Source of the DNA: Streptomyces tagetis
GTDB taxonomy: Bacteria; Actinomycetota; Actinomycetes; Streptomycetales; Streptomycetaceae
Assembly (NCBI RefSeq): GCF_018069565.1
Contig: NZ_JAGPNL010000011.1
Location: 62,001 to 126,000, forward strand
Direction: 5' to 3'
Length of the DNA stretch: 64,000 nt
A program made the position numbers and the translations under genes. Of this stretch, positions 7,953-16,847 are shown one piece after another. The notes beneath the pieces were generated by a model. It was not told the DNA's origin and ran no database searches. It saw nothing but the letters and a program-made list of their open reading frames with translations. How positions within the stretch are numbered: the stretch's first letter is position 1; each line of letters opens with the position of its first letter.

Positions 7953-9296
7953 ATGACCGAAGTGCTCCTGTTGCTGGTGGCGATCCTGCTCTCGCTGGCC
8001 TGTGGTGCCTTCGTGGCCGCGGAGTTCTCGCTGACCACGGTCGGGCGCGGGGAGCTGGAGCGGGCCGCCGAGCGCGGTGAGCGGGGCGCGGCCGGTGCCC
8101 TGAAGGCGGTACGGCACCTGACGTTCCAGTTGTCCGGGGCGCAGCTCGGCATCACGGTCACCAACCTGGTCGTCGGCATGCTCGCCGAGCCCTCGGTCGC
8201 CGCCCTGCTCCGGGGCCCGCTGACGGCACTGGGCGCGACCGGCTCGACGGCGACCTCGCTGGCGCTGGTGCTGGGCACGGCGCTGTCGACGGTCTTCCTG
8301 ATGATCGTCGGCGAGCTGGTGCCGAAGAACTGGGCGATCTCCTCGCCGCTGGCCATGGCGAAACGTGTGGGGCCTGGGCAGCGCTTCTTCAGCGCCGCGT
8401 TCCGGCCGTTCATCACCCACCTGAACAACACGGCCAACCGTGTGGTGCGCCGGCTCGGCGTGGAGCCCGCCGAGGAACTGGCCTCGGCGCGGGGGCCGAA
8501 GGAGCTGGCGGCCCTCGCCCGGCACTCCGCCAGGGAGGGCGCGCTGGAGCCGGACACGGCCGAGCTGTTCGTCCGGACCCTGAACCTGGCCGATCTGACG
8601 GCGGAGAACGTGATGACCCCGCGCGTCCAGGTGGTGGCCCTGGAGGAGGGGGCGACCTGCGAGGACGTGGCGGACGCGACGCGGGCCACGGGGCTGTCCC
8701 GGTTCCCCGTCTACCGGGGCGGCCTGGACATGGTGGTGGGCACCGCGCACGTCAAGGACGTCCTGGCGGTGCCCGCCGAGCGCCGGCCCCGGGTGCCGGT
8801 CGCCGAGCTGATGCGCGAACCGCTCCTCGTGCCGGGGACGCTGACCGTGGACCGGCTCCTGGAACGGCTCTCCGGGCGGCGGACGATGGCCGTCGTGGTC
8901 GACGAGTACGGCGGCACGGCGGGCGTGGCGACCCTGGAGGACATCGTCGAGGAGGTCGTCGGCGAGGTCCGCGACGAGCACGATCCGCACGAGACGCCCG
9001 AGCTGGACCCGGCCGGCACCGACGAGCAGGGCCGCGCCCTGTACTGGGCCGACGGCGCGGCACGGGTGGACCGGCTCGCGCGCCTCGGGCTGCGGGTGCC
9101 GGACGGCCCGTACGAGACGGTCGCCGGGCTGGTCGCGGCGGTGCTCGGGCGCATCCCGGAGGTCGGGGACAGCCTGGAGGTCGCCGGGTGGCGGCTGGAC
9201 GTCGTGGACGCTCCGGGGCACCGGGCGGCCCGGGTGCTGCTGCACGCCCCGGCGGTGACCGAGGGGGACGGCGACGGGGAGGGGAGCGGACGATGA
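7953..9296 (+). CDS. CNNM/HlyC-type membrane protein with CBS pair (first of tandem pair)
   Basis: A 447-residue DUF21-CBS-CBS-CorC_HlyC protein, annotated elsewhere as a hemolysin-family or CNNM magnesium/cobalt transporter. The N-terminal DUF21 domain (about residues 1-190) has several hydrophobic segments and the signature GELVPKNWAIS. CBS repeats follow (ENVMTPRVQVVAL and the VDEYGGTAGVATLEDIVEEVVGE block), then a CorC_HlyC transporter-associated domain (about 350-435). It overlaps the next gene, a paralogue, by 4 bases (ATGA). The two probably act together in divalent-cation homeostasis at the membrane. Confidence 0.9.
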   Translation: MTEVLLLLVAILLSLACGAFVAAEFSLTTVGRGELERAAERGERGAAGALKAVRHLTFQLSGAQLGITVTNLVVGMLAEPSVAALLRGPLTALGATGSTATSLALVLGTALSTVFLMIVGELVPKNWAISSPLAMAKRVGPGQRFFSAAFRPFITHLNNTANRVVRRLGVEPAEELASARGPKELAALARHSAREGALEPDTAELFVRTLNLADLTAENVMTPRVQVVALEEGATCEDVADATRATGLSRFPVYRGGLDMVVGTAHVKDVLAVPAERRPRVPVAELMREPLLVPGTLTVDRLLERLSGRRTMAVVVDEYGGTAGVATLEDIVEEVVGEVRDEHDPHETPELDPAGTDEQGRALYWADGAARVDRLARLGLRVPDGPYETVAGLVAAVLGRIPEVGDSLEVAGWRLDVVDAPGHRAARVLLHAPAVTEGDGDGEGSGR

Positions 9297-10306
9297 TCGC
9301 CGTACAACTGCTGGTCGGCCTGTTGACGCTGGTCGTCAACGGCTTCTTCGTGGGCGCCGAGTTCGCGCTGATCTCCGTACGCCGCAGCCAGGTGGAGCCG
9401 TACGCCGAGGAGGGCGACCGGCGTGCGCGGAGCGTGCTGTGGGGGCTGGAGCACGTGTCGGCGCTGCTGGCGGCGGCCCAGCTCGGGATCACGCTGTGCA
9501 CGCTGGTCCTCGGCATCGTGGCCGAGCCGGCCATCGCGCACCTGCTGGAGCCGGTGTTCCACGCGATGGGCGTGGCTTCCGGCGCCGGGCACGCGGTCTC
9601 CTTCGTCATCGCGCTGGCCCTGGCGACGTATCTGCACATGCTGCTCGGCGAGATGGTGCCGAAGAACATCGCGCTGGCCGAGCCGGTGCGCAGCGCCCTG
9701 CTGCTCGGTCCGCCGCTGGTGGCGCTCTCCCGGGCGCTGCGCCCGGTGATCTTCACGGTGAACGCCTTCGCCAACGCCCTGCTGAAGCTGTTGCGGGTGG
9801 AGACGAGGAACGAGGTGGCGGCGACCTTCACCGACACGGAGCTGGCCGAGATCGTCAAGGACGCCGGCGAGGCGGGGCTGATCGACGACCGCGCGCGGGA
9901 ACGGCTGCACGACGCCCTGGAGCTGGGGCGGCGACCGGTGCGGGACGTGGTGCTGCCGCTCGAACAGGTGGTCCACGCGCGCGTGGGGATCACGCCGGAG
10001 GGGCTGGAGCGGCTGTCGGCCGAGTCGGGGTTCTCCCGTTTCCCCGTGGTGGACGAGGGACGGCGGATCGTGGGGTACCTGCACGTCAAGGACGCGCTGG
10101 ACGCCTCGCCGCGTGATGTGCCGTTCCCGCTGCGGGAGATGCGGCCGATCGCGCGGGTCCGGGAGAGCACGCCGCTGGACGACGTCCTGACGGCGATGCG
10201 GCGCAGCCGGACCCATCTGGCGGCGGTCCTGGGCTCGGACGGGCGGCTGGCGGGGCTGGTGACGATGCAGGACGTGCTGCGGGAGCTGTTCGGGCAGGGG
10301 GTCTGA
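9293..10306 (+). CDS. CNNM/HlyC-type membrane protein (second of tandem pair)
   Basis: A 337-residue paralogue of the preceding gene. It has a DUF21 domain with LLGEMVPKNIALAEP and a following CBS pair (RDVVLPLEQVVHA; LAGLVTMQDVLRELFG), but lacks the long C-terminal CorC_HlyC domain. The start ATG overlaps the upstream stop in an ATGA junction, so translation is coupled. Tandem long/short CNNM pairs are common in actinobacteria and suggest a heteromeric complex. The transported ion is not evident from sequence. Confidence 0.9.
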   Translation: MIAVQLLVGLLTLVVNGFFVGAEFALISVRRSQVEPYAEEGDRRARSVLWGLEHVSALLAAAQLGITLCTLVLGIVAEPAIAHLLEPVFHAMGVASGAGHAVSFVIALALATYLHMLLGEMVPKNIALAEPVRSALLLGPPLVALSRALRPVIFTVNAFANALLKLLRVETRNEVAATFTDTELAEIVKDAGEAGLIDDRARERLHDALELGRRPVRDVVLPLEQVVHARVGITPEGLERLSAESGFSRFPVVDEGRRIVGYLHVKDALDASPRDVPFPLREMRPIARVRESTPLDDVLTAMRRSRTHLAAVLGSDGRLAGLVTMQDVLRELFGQGV

Positions 10307-10339
10307 GGGTCGGGCGGGTCGTCGCCGCGGGCGGTCGCG

Positions 10340-10505
10340 GGGGCTCCGGCGGGGACTCCCGTGGGCACTCCCGTGGGCCTTCCCGGCGGGTGCTCCGGCA
10401 GGCGCTCTCGTGGCGTTCCCGGCGGGTGCTCCCGGCGGGCGCTCCCACGGGCGTGCCCGGCAGGCGCTCCGGCGGGTGCTCCGGCGGGTGTTGCCGGGGC
10501 CGGGA
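10340..10505. repeat. degenerate GC-rich short repeats
   Basis: The gap before the SGNH hydrolase gene is filled with imperfect copies of a 14-16-base motif of the type CCCGGCGGGTGCTC, alternating with CCCGTGGGCACTC-like copies. No reading frame here has a plausible start and composition. Confidence 0.5.
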
Positions 10506-10538
10506 CGGGGTGACCGACCGGCGGGTATGGAGCCGCGT

Positions 10539-10544
10539 TACCAT
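10539..10544 (+). promoter_or_regulatory. candidate -10 element, leaderless start of SGNH hydrolase gene
   Basis: TACCAT sits 10 bases before the ATG, where transcription would begin at or next to the start codon. There is no Shine-Dalgarno sequence in that gap. Confidence 0.4.
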
Positions 10545-10554
10545 CAGTGGCGCC

Positions 10555-11334
10555 ATGCAGACGAACCCCACCCACAGCAGCCTCGTCGCCGTCGGCGACT
10601 CCTTCACGGAGGGCATGTCCGACCTCCTGCCCGACGGTTCCTACCGCGGCTGGGCGGACCTCCTCGCGGCGCGGATGGCCGCCCGCGCCCCCGGATTCCG
10701 GTACGCCAACCTCGCCGTGCGCGGGAAGCTCATCGGCCAGATCGTCGACGAACAGGTGGACGTCGCCGCGGCCATGGGCGCCGACGTGATCACCCTGGTC
10801 GGCGGCCTCAACGACACCCTGCGCCCCCAGTGCGACATGGGCCTGGTGCGCGCCCGGCTGACCGAGGCGGTCGAGCGGCTGGCGCCGAGCTGCCGGCAAC
10901 TGGTGCTGATGCGCAGCCCCGGCCGCCAGGGGCCCGTACTGGACAGGTTCCGGCCGCGCATGGAGGCGCTGTTCGCCTGCGTCGACGACCTGGCCGCCCG
11001 GCACGGCGCCGTCGTCGTCGACCTGTACGGGGCGCCCGCGCTCTCCGACCCCCGGCTGTGGGACGTGGACCGGCTGCACCTGACCGCCGACGGGCACCGG
11101 CGGGTCGCGGAGGCCGTGTGGCAGGGGCTCGGCTACACGCCCGAGGACCCCGGGTGGCAGACGCCGCCCCCGGCGACCCCGCCCCCGGGCTGGGTGGCGC
11201 GGCGGGTCACCGACGTCCGGTTCGCCCGGCAGCACCTGCTGCCCTGGATCGGCCGCCGGCTGACCGGCCGCTCCTCCGGCGACGGACTGCCGCCCAAGCG
11301 CCCGGAACTCCTCCCGTACGAGGACCCGGCCTGA
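10555..11334 (+). CDS. SGNH/GDSL-family hydrolase
   Basis: A 259-residue esterase/lipase-like hydrolase. Block I with the catalytic serine is VAVGDSFTEGM (about residues 10-20), block III is TLVGGLNDTLR with Gly/Asn oxyanion-hole residues, and block V with the Asp-His pair is DRLHLTADGHRRVAE. There is no signal peptide, so it acts in the cytoplasm. About 60 residues after the catalytic His are Pro-rich and basic. Substrate unknown. Confidence 0.88.
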   Translation: MQTNPTHSSLVAVGDSFTEGMSDLLPDGSYRGWADLLAARMAARAPGFRYANLAVRGKLIGQIVDEQVDVAAAMGADVITLVGGLNDTLRPQCDMGLVRARLTEAVERLAPSCRQLVLMRSPGRQGPVLDRFRPRMEALFACVDDLAARHGAVVVDLYGAPALSDPRLWDVDRLHLTADGHRRVAEAVWQGLGYTPEDPGWQTPPPATPPPGWVARRVTDVRFARQHLLPWIGRRLTGRSSGDGLPPKRPELLPYEDPA

Positions 11335-11408
11335 CCCCCGCCCGGCCGCGGCCCGCCTTGGAGCTTCCCACGAACGGGCCCGCGACGCCGGCCTGCACGA
11401 ATCGCCAG

Positions 11409-11414
11409 TAGACT
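11409..11414 (+). promoter_or_regulatory. candidate -10 element, leaderless start of purB
   Basis: TAGACT lies 8 bases before the GTG start of purB with no ribosome-binding site between, the spacing expected of a leaderless mRNA. No clear -35 hexamer is seen. Confidence 0.45.
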
Positions 11415-11422
11415 CCGTACAC

Positions 11423-12865
11423 GTGACTCCTGCGCCCGCCAAGCCCCGCATCCCGAACGTCCTCGCCGGACGCTACGCCTCCGCCGAGCTCGCCACGCTC
11501 TGGTCGCCCGAGCAGAAGGTGAAGCTGGAGCGGCAGCTCTGGCTCGCCGTGCTGCGGGCCCAGAAGGATCTTGGCATCGACGTGCCCGACGCCGCGCTCG
11601 CCGACTACGAACGCGTCCTCGACCAGGTCGACCTCGCCTCGATCGCCGACCGGGAGCGGATCACCCGGCACGATGTGAAGGCCCGTATCGAGGAGTTCAA
11701 CGACCTCGCCGGGCACGAGCACGTGCACAAGGGCATGACCTCCCGCGACCTCACCGAGAACGTCGAGCAGCTCCAGATCCGGCTCTCGCTGGAGCTGGTC
11801 CGCGACCGCACGGTGGCCGTGCTGGCCCGGCTGGGGAAGCTCGCCGGGGAGTACGGCGAGCTGGTCATGGCCGGCCGCTCGCACAACGTGGCCGCGCAGG
11901 CCACGACGCTCGGCAAGCGCTTCGCCACCGCCGCCGACGAGCTGCTGGTCGCCTACGGCCGGGTGGAGGAGCTGCTCGGCCGCTACCCGCTGCGCGGCAT
12001 CAAGGGCCCGGTCGGCACCGCCCAGGACATGCTGGACCTGCTCGGCGGCGACGCGGGCAAGCTGGCGGAGCTGGAGCAGCGGATCGCCGGCCACCTCGGC
12101 TTCTCCCGTGCCTTCACCTCCGTCGGCCAGGTCTACCCGCGCTCGCTGGACTACGAGGTCGTCACCGCGCTGGTGCAGCTCGCGGCGGCGCCGTCCTCGC
12201 TGGCGAAGACGATCCGGCTGATGGCCGGGCACGAGCTGGTCACGGAGGGTTTCAAGCCGGGCCAGGTCGGTTCCTCGGCGATGCCGCACAAGATGAACAC
12301 CCGCTCCTGCGAGCGCGTCAACGGGCTGATGGTGATCCTGCGCGGCTACGCGTCGATGACCGGCGAGCTGGCGGGCGACCAGTGGAACGAGGGCGACGTG
12401 TCGTGCTCGGTGGTGCGCCGGGTCGCGCTGCCGGACGCGTTCTTCGCCCTGGACGGGCTGCTGGAGACCTTCCTGACCGTCCTCGACGAGTTCGGTGCCT
12501 TCCCCGCCGTCGTCGCCCGGGAGCTGGACCGCTACCTGCCGTTCCTCGCCACCACCAAGGTACTGATGGGCGCGGTGCGCGCGGGCGTCGGCCGCGAGGT
12601 CGCCCACGAGGCGATCAAGGAGAACGCGGTGGCCTCCGCGCTCGCCATGCGGGAGCGGGGCGCCGAGCGCAACGAACTCCTCGACAAGCTCGCCGCCGAC
12701 GAGCGCATCCCGCTCGACCGGGCCGGGCTCGACGCGCTCATGGCCGACAAGCTCTCCTTCACCGGCGCGGCGTCCGACCAGGTGGCCGCCGTCGTCGCCC
12801 GGGTCGAGGAGATCGTCAAGCAGCGTCCGGAGGCCGCGGGGTACACGCCCGGCGCCATCCTCTGA
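11423..12865 (+). CDS. purB: adenylosuccinate lyase
   Basis: A 480-residue fumarase/aspartase-superfamily enzyme that releases fumarate from SAICAR and from adenylosuccinate in purine synthesis. The superfamily signature with the catalytic serine loop is GSSAMPHKMN at residues 283-292. The N-terminal TSRDLTENVEQLQ and middle GPVGTAQDMLDLLGG blocks identify the PurB branch. The gene begins at GTG with a TAGACT box immediately upstream. It is monocistronic and downstream of the SGNH hydrolase gene; no other purine genes are nearby. Confidence 0.95.
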   Translation: MTPAPAKPRIPNVLAGRYASAELATLWSPEQKVKLERQLWLAVLRAQKDLGIDVPDAALADYERVLDQVDLASIADRERITRHDVKARIEEFNDLAGHEHVHKGMTSRDLTENVEQLQIRLSLELVRDRTVAVLARLGKLAGEYGELVMAGRSHNVAAQATTLGKRFATAADELLVAYGRVEELLGRYPLRGIKGPVGTAQDMLDLLGGDAGKLAELEQRIAGHLGFSRAFTSVGQVYPRSLDYEVVTALVQLAAAPSSLAKTIRLMAGHELVTEGFKPGQVGSSAMPHKMNTRSCERVNGLMVILRGYASMTGELAGDQWNEGDVSCSVVRRVALPDAFFALDGLLETFLTVLDEFGAFPAVVARELDRYLPFLATTKVLMGAVRAGVGREVAHEAIKENAVASALAMRERGAERNELLDKLAADERIPLDRAGLDALMADKLSFTGAASDQVAAVVARVEEIVKQRPEAAGYTPGAIL

Positions 12866-13080
12866 CGCCTGCTCCCCCGCCGGACCGGTCGTCGGCCGCC
12901 GCCCCCGCTCGGGCCCCGCGTGGCGCGAGCGGAGGGCGGTCGCCTCGTCTCCGGCCTGGCCCGGGGGCGCGGGAACCGTCGTCCGCACAGGTCCCGAGCG
13001 GAGTGCCTGCCGCCCGGCCCCGGGCGTCCTGGGAGAGGGCGCCGACGCGGGCCTCCCGCCTCGGCCGGTCCACGCCCCCT

Positions 13081-13509
13081 TCAGGGCGGCGCGGTCGGGG
13101 TGGCGAGGACCAGGAGCCGGATCTCGTCGCTGTCGTCCCGGTCGGCGACGGCCAGCGCGACCCAGCGCCCGGTGTCCCCCGCCTCCCAGAGGTAGGCCAC
13201 CCGGGCGCGGTGGGCGAGGCCGGCCCACGGCTCGGGTATCTCCTCCTCCGCCGTGCGCAGCAGGACGGTGTCCAGGTTCCACAAGTCCGAGGGGCCCCAG
13301 CGGGCGGCAAGTCGTTCGTGGAGGGCGTCCCGGTACGCCGTGTACTGCTCCAGCGTCACCGACCGCCCCTCCCGGCCCCCGCCGCGCACTCCGTGCGTGC
13401 TCTCCAGGACGGCGACAGGGTGCCCGGAGTCCGGCGAGCTGCCGTGCTCCGCCGGTAAGGGCCGGAAGCACAGCTCGTCGATGGCGGCGAGATGCCGCGC
13501 GATGTCCAT
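13081..13509 (-). CDS. hypothetical protein
   Basis: A 142-residue acidic cytosolic protein. I recognise only that its C-terminal half (ARWGPSDLWNLDT, then PEPWAGLAHRARVAYLWEAGDTGRWVALAVADRDD) resembles a family of Streptomyces proteins of unknown function. No catalytic motif, signal peptide or membrane segment is visible. The ATG at 13509 is preferred; upstream in-frame codons to 13602 look like non-coding extension. TGACAAT on the plus strand near 13542 could hold its -35 element. Confidence 0.6.
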   Translation of the reverse strand: MDIARHLAAIDELCFRPLPAEHGSSPDSGHPVAVLESTHGVRGGGREGRSVTLEQYTAYRDALHERLAARWGPSDLWNLDTVLLRTAEEEIPEPWAGLAHRARVAYLWEAGDTGRWVALAVADRDDSDEIRLLVLATPTAPP

Positions 13510-13765
13510 GCCGTCCAGTAAACCGGCCGCCACTGACAATTGGCGTCGCGTCAGCGCCTGCGCCGGCCCGCGCGGGGACGGGAGGGCGCCCCATATGGGC
13601 ACGCTTCAGGCCACGTTGGAGAGCCCGCCGTCCCGGGAACGTGATCGTCCCGTACCGGCCCGGTCCCGGAGGAGCGGCGGGACCGGGGAGCGGACCGCGG
13701 CTCGCCGGGGTGCCGCCGGACGAGTACGATCCGGCCAACATGCGCACCAACTGGGAGGACGGACA

Positions 13766-14920
13766 GTGGGCGGGCTGACCGGTGGGGACCCCTCGCTGCT
13801 GCGGAGGATCAACTCCGCGGTGGTGCTGCACGCGCTGCGTGCCACGGACTGCGCGACGCTCACCGAGATCACCCGGGTGACGGGCCTGTCCCGGCCCACC
13901 GTCGAGGGCGTGGTCGAAGGGCTCATCGCGGCCGGCCTCGTCGTCGAGAAGGCGGCCGACGAGGGCGCGGCCCGTCGGCAGGGACGCCCGGCGCGCAGGT
14001 TCCGGTTCCGGGCCGAGGCGGGGCACCTGCTGGGCCTGGAGATCGGGCCGCACCGGGTCGCCGCGCTCCTGTCCGGCCTCGACGGACGGGTGATCGGCGC
14101 CCAGGCCAAGGACGTCGACGAGACCGCCTCCGCCGACGAGCGGCTGGAGCGGCTGCGCGCCGCCGTCGCCGAGCTGCTGCGCCGGGCCGGTGTGGCACGC
14201 GGTTCGCTGCGTGCCGTGGGGGCCGCGACGCCCGGCATCGTCGAGGCGGACGGCACGGTGCGGCTGAGCACCGCCCTGCCCGAGTGGACGGGGCTGCGGC
14301 TGGGCGAACGGCTGGGACGTTCCTTCAAGTGCCCGGTGCTGGTGGAGAACGACGCCAACGCGGCGGCGGTCGCCGAGCACTGGAAGGGATCGGCGACCGA
14401 CTGCGACGACATGGTGTTCGTGCTGGCGGGGCTCAGTCCCGGGGCCGGCGCGCTGATCGGCGGCCGGCTGCACCGGGGGTTCGGCGGGGCGGCCGGCGAG
14501 ATCGGCGCGCTGCACCTGCTGGGCCGGGACGTGACGCCGGAGACGCTGCTGTCCACGACCGACCAGCCGCTGGACCCGCTGGACGAGCAGGCCGTGGCGG
14601 TGGTGTTCAAGCAGGCCAGGGAGGGCGACCTGCGGGCCCGTGCCGCCGTCGACCGCTTCATCCAGCGGCTGGTGCACGACGTGGCGGCGCTGGTGCTGGC
14701 CCTCGATCCGGAACTGGTCGTCGTCGGCGGCTGGGCGGCCGGGCTGGACGGCGTGCTGGAGCCGCTGCGCCGGGAGCTGGCCCGCTACTGCCTGCGTCCG
14801 CCGAAGGTGACCCTCTCGCTGCTCGGCGAGGCCGCGGTGGCCACCGGCGCGCTGCGGCTGGCCCTCGACCACGTGGAGGGGCAGTTGTTCGCGGTGGAGG
14901 GCGTCACGGCACGCCGCTGA
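13766..14920 (+). CDS. ROK-family transcriptional regulator lacking the zinc signature
   Basis: A 384-residue protein with an N-terminal winged helix (about residues 10-65: LTEITRVTGLSRPTVEGVVEGLIAAG) followed by a ROK sugar-kinase-like domain. The phosphate-1 region reads LGLEIGPHRVAALL instead of the usual DxGxT. The usual zinc motif CxCGxxGC is absent: after GGAAGEIGALHLLG the chain has no cysteines. It is thus likely a non-catalytic ligand-sensing repressor. The GTG at 13766 is chosen because GGGAGGAC lies just upstream and the family rarely has the 170-residue extension otherwise open. It converges with the GntR gene. Confidence 0.85.
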   Translation: MGGLTGGDPSLLRRINSAVVLHALRATDCATLTEITRVTGLSRPTVEGVVEGLIAAGLVVEKAADEGAARRQGRPARRFRFRAEAGHLLGLEIGPHRVAALLSGLDGRVIGAQAKDVDETASADERLERLRAAVAELLRRAGVARGSLRAVGAATPGIVEADGTVRLSTALPEWTGLRLGERLGRSFKCPVLVENDANAAAVAEHWKGSATDCDDMVFVLAGLSPGAGALIGGRLHRGFGGAAGEIGALHLLGRDVTPETLLSTTDQPLDPLDEQAVAVVFKQAREGDLRARAAVDRFIQRLVHDVAALVLALDPELVVVGGWAAGLDGVLEPLRRELARYCLRPPKVTLSLLGEAAVATGALRLALDHVEGQLFAVEGVTARR

Positions 14921-14930
14921 CCCGCCGCCG

Positions 14931-14957
14931 CCCGGGGCACCGAGCAGGTGCCCCGGG
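14931..14957. terminator. bidirectional hairpin between ROK and GntR genes
   Basis: A perfect 11-bp stem (CCCGGGGCACC / GGTGCCCCGGG) with a 5-base loop fills the gap between the convergent stops at 14920 and 14958, so it can terminate transcription from both sides. Confidence 0.75.
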
Positions 14958-15719
14958 TCAGGACGCCTGCGGGTGGGCCTGGTGGTGGATCTCCACGCCG
15001 CCGAGGTCGCCGAAGGTCAGCCGGCAGGTGTCCGCGCGGTAGGTGGCGACGGAGAGGGCGGTGGTCCTGCCGTCGGCGCGGTACCGGGTGGTGACCACGA
15101 GGACGGGGGCTCCGGGGAGGCGGTCCAGCGCCTTGGCGTGCTCGGCGCGGGCCGACCCCAGCTCCACGTCGCTCTCCTGCCGCTCCAGCTCCAGGCGCTG
15201 GAGCTCGCGCAGCACGGCACGCGCGCGGGCGGGGCCGGACGGGGCGTCGACGTCGGAGAGGCCGGGCACCGAGGACGGCAGGATGTAGAGCTGCTCGGCG
15301 GCGACCGGCTGGCCGTCGGTCACCCGGGACCGGCGGACCGTGTACACGGCGTCGCCGGGGTGGACGCCGAGGGCGCCGGCCACGCTCGCGGGCGGGGTCT
15401 CCAGCACGCAGTCGGCCGGGTCCCAGGCGTCGTCGGGCGTCCCGGGCCAGGTGTGCCGGCTGGTGCCGACGGCGACGCCCATCCTGGGCGGGGCGACGGT
15501 GGTGCCCACCCCGCGCCGCCGCTGGAGCCGCCCTTCCAGTTCGAGCTGCTCCAGGGCCTGGCGGAGCGTGGCGCGGGCGACGCCGAAACGCGCGGCGAGG
15601 TCCCGCTCGTTGGGCAGGATCTCGCCCACCGTGAACTCCGAGTCCAGCGCTTCGGTCAGCACCGTCCTGAGGTGCCAGTACTTAGGTTCCGGCAGCGAGT
15701 CGACCTGCGTGGTCCCCAC
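14958..15719 (-). CDS. GntR-family regulator with UTRA ligand domain (HutC/FarR subfamily)
   Basis: A 253-residue repressor-type protein. An N-terminal winged helix-turn-helix (about residues 12-78: GEILPNERDLAARFGVARAT then LRQALEQLELEGRLQRRRGVGT) is followed by a UTRA effector domain (about 90-240). The GTG at 15719 is preceded by GGAGGACAGG, which fixes the start. It is related to but distinct from DasR. Its upstream region contains a TGGTC-N2-GACCA palindrome of the kind bound by DasR-like GntR proteins, so it may autoregulate or belong to an amino-sugar regulon. No metabolic target gene is adjacent. Confidence 0.88.
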   Translation of the reverse strand: MGTTQVDSLPEPKYWHLRTVLTEALDSEFTVGEILPNERDLAARFGVARATLRQALEQLELEGRLQRRRGVGTTVAPPRMGVAVGTSRHTWPGTPDDAWDPADCVLETPPASVAGALGVHPGDAVYTVRRSRVTDGQPVAAEQLYILPSSVPGLSDVDAPSGPARARAVLRELQRLELERQESDVELGSARAEHAKALDRLPGAPVLVVTTRYRADGRTTALSVATYRADTCRLTFGDLGGVEIHHQAHPQAS

Positions 15720-15816
15720 CCTGTCCTCCGCAATCGCCGTGGTCCGGCTGGTTTTTGGCGCCCTTGTTTATTAAAGGTTGTTTCAGTTCTCTGTGACGAT
15801 AAGACGGCCCACACCC

Positions 15817-15830
15817 TTGGTCAAGACCAA
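15817..15830. promoter_or_regulatory. dre-like GntR operator
   Basis: TTGGTCAAGACCAA, a 6-bp inverted repeat around AA, lies in a relatively AT-rich stretch 98 bases upstream of the GntR-family start. It differs from the DasR core TGGTCTAGACCA at one base. It could serve autoregulation or DasR control; which protein binds is inference. Confidence 0.5.
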
Positions 15831-15965
15831 TCCTCGATCCCGTGCGGGCCGGGTACGCGCGCGGCTGCACAGTGTTCACACGGTGTTCGTACGCCCCTCG
15901 CGCGCCCGCGCGCGGGCACCCCTGGCCGCCGCCGTACGGGGCGAGGGGCGGCGGGGGCGGCACGA

Positions 15966-16847
15966 TCAGCCGACGGGCAGGGAGCGGAGCTTGTCCGGGT
16001 TGCGGATGATGTACACGGCCTGGACGCGCCCGTCCGCCACGTCCAGTTGGACAACGCTGTCAGGCTGCCCGCCGGACAGCACCAGCACGGCCGGGCCACC
16101 GTTGATCTCCAGGTGGCGGAGGGTGTCCCAGGTGCCCCGGGCCGTCACGCCGATCAGGAACCGGCCCACCTTGTCGGCGCTCTCCAGCGCGCGTACCGGC
16201 GCCTTCCTCTTGCCGCCGCTGTCGCCCACCAGGCGCGCGTCCGGCGCGAGCAGCGCCATCAGGGCGTCGAGGTCGCCGCCGCCCGCCGCGACGAGGAACC
16301 GCTCGGTGAGGTCGCGGCGCTGCTCGGGGTCGACGTCGTAGCGGGGCCGGCGCTCGTCCACGTGCCGGCGGGCCCGCCCGGCGAGCTGGCGCACCGCGGC
16401 CTCGGTCCGCTCCAGCATCGCGGCGATCTCGGCGTACGGGTAGCCGAACGCCTCCCTGAGCACGAACACCGCCCGCTCCAGCGGTGACAGCGACTCCAGG
16501 ACGACGAGGACGGCGAGGGAGACCGAGTCGGCGAGCACGGCGCGCTCGGCCGCGTCCGGCTCGGTGGCCGCCAGGTCGGTGACGTACGGCTCGGGCAGCC
16601 AGGGGCCGACGTAGGTCTCGGCGCGGGCCTTGACCTGGCGCAGCCGGTCGATGGCGAGGCGGGTGGTGACGCGCACCAGGTAGGCGCGCGGTTCGCGGAC
16701 GTCGCCGCGGTCGGCTCCGGACCAGCGCAGCCAGGCGTCCTGGACCACGTCCTCCGCGTCGGCCAGACGGCCCAGCATGCGGTAGGCGACACCCAGCAGG
16801 ACGGGGCGGTGCTCTTCGAAGACGTCGGTCACGGTGTCGGTGGTCAC
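15966..16847 (-). CDS. ECF41-type RNA polymerase sigma factor (SigJ-like)
   Basis: A 293-residue extracytoplasmic-function sigma factor with sigma region 2 (LLGVAYRMLGRLADAEDVVQDAWLRW, in two blocks), a WLPEP motif in the inter-region linker, region 4 (AVFVLREAFGYPYAEIAAML) and a C-terminal SnoaL-like extension of about 100 residues. The extension carries the ECF41 landmarks as DSGGK (usually DGGGK) and NPDKL near the end. In this group the extension acts as a built-in regulator in place of an anti-sigma factor. The usual oxidoreductase/carboxymuconolactone-decarboxylase partner is not adjacent. Start is GTG. Confidence 0.92.
   Translation of the reverse strand: MTTDTVTDVFEEHRPVLLGVAYRMLGRLADAEDVVQDAWLRWSGADRGDVREPRAYLVRVTTRLAIDRLRQVKARAETYVGPWLPEPYVTDLAATEPDAAERAVLADSVSLAVLVVLESLSPLERAVFVLREAFGYPYAEIAAMLERTEAAVRQLAGRARRHVDERRPRYDVDPEQRRDLTERFLVAAGGGDLDALMALLAPDARLVGDSGGKRKAPVRALESADKVGRFLIGVTARGTWDTLRHLEINGGPAVLVLSGGQPDSVVQLDVADGRVQAVYIIRNPDKLRSLPVG

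Noticed and set aside
11207..14872. A 1221-codon open frame on the minus strand opposite purB and the ROK gene
   Set aside because: Antisense shadow of well-supported genes; no start signal and no family similarity.
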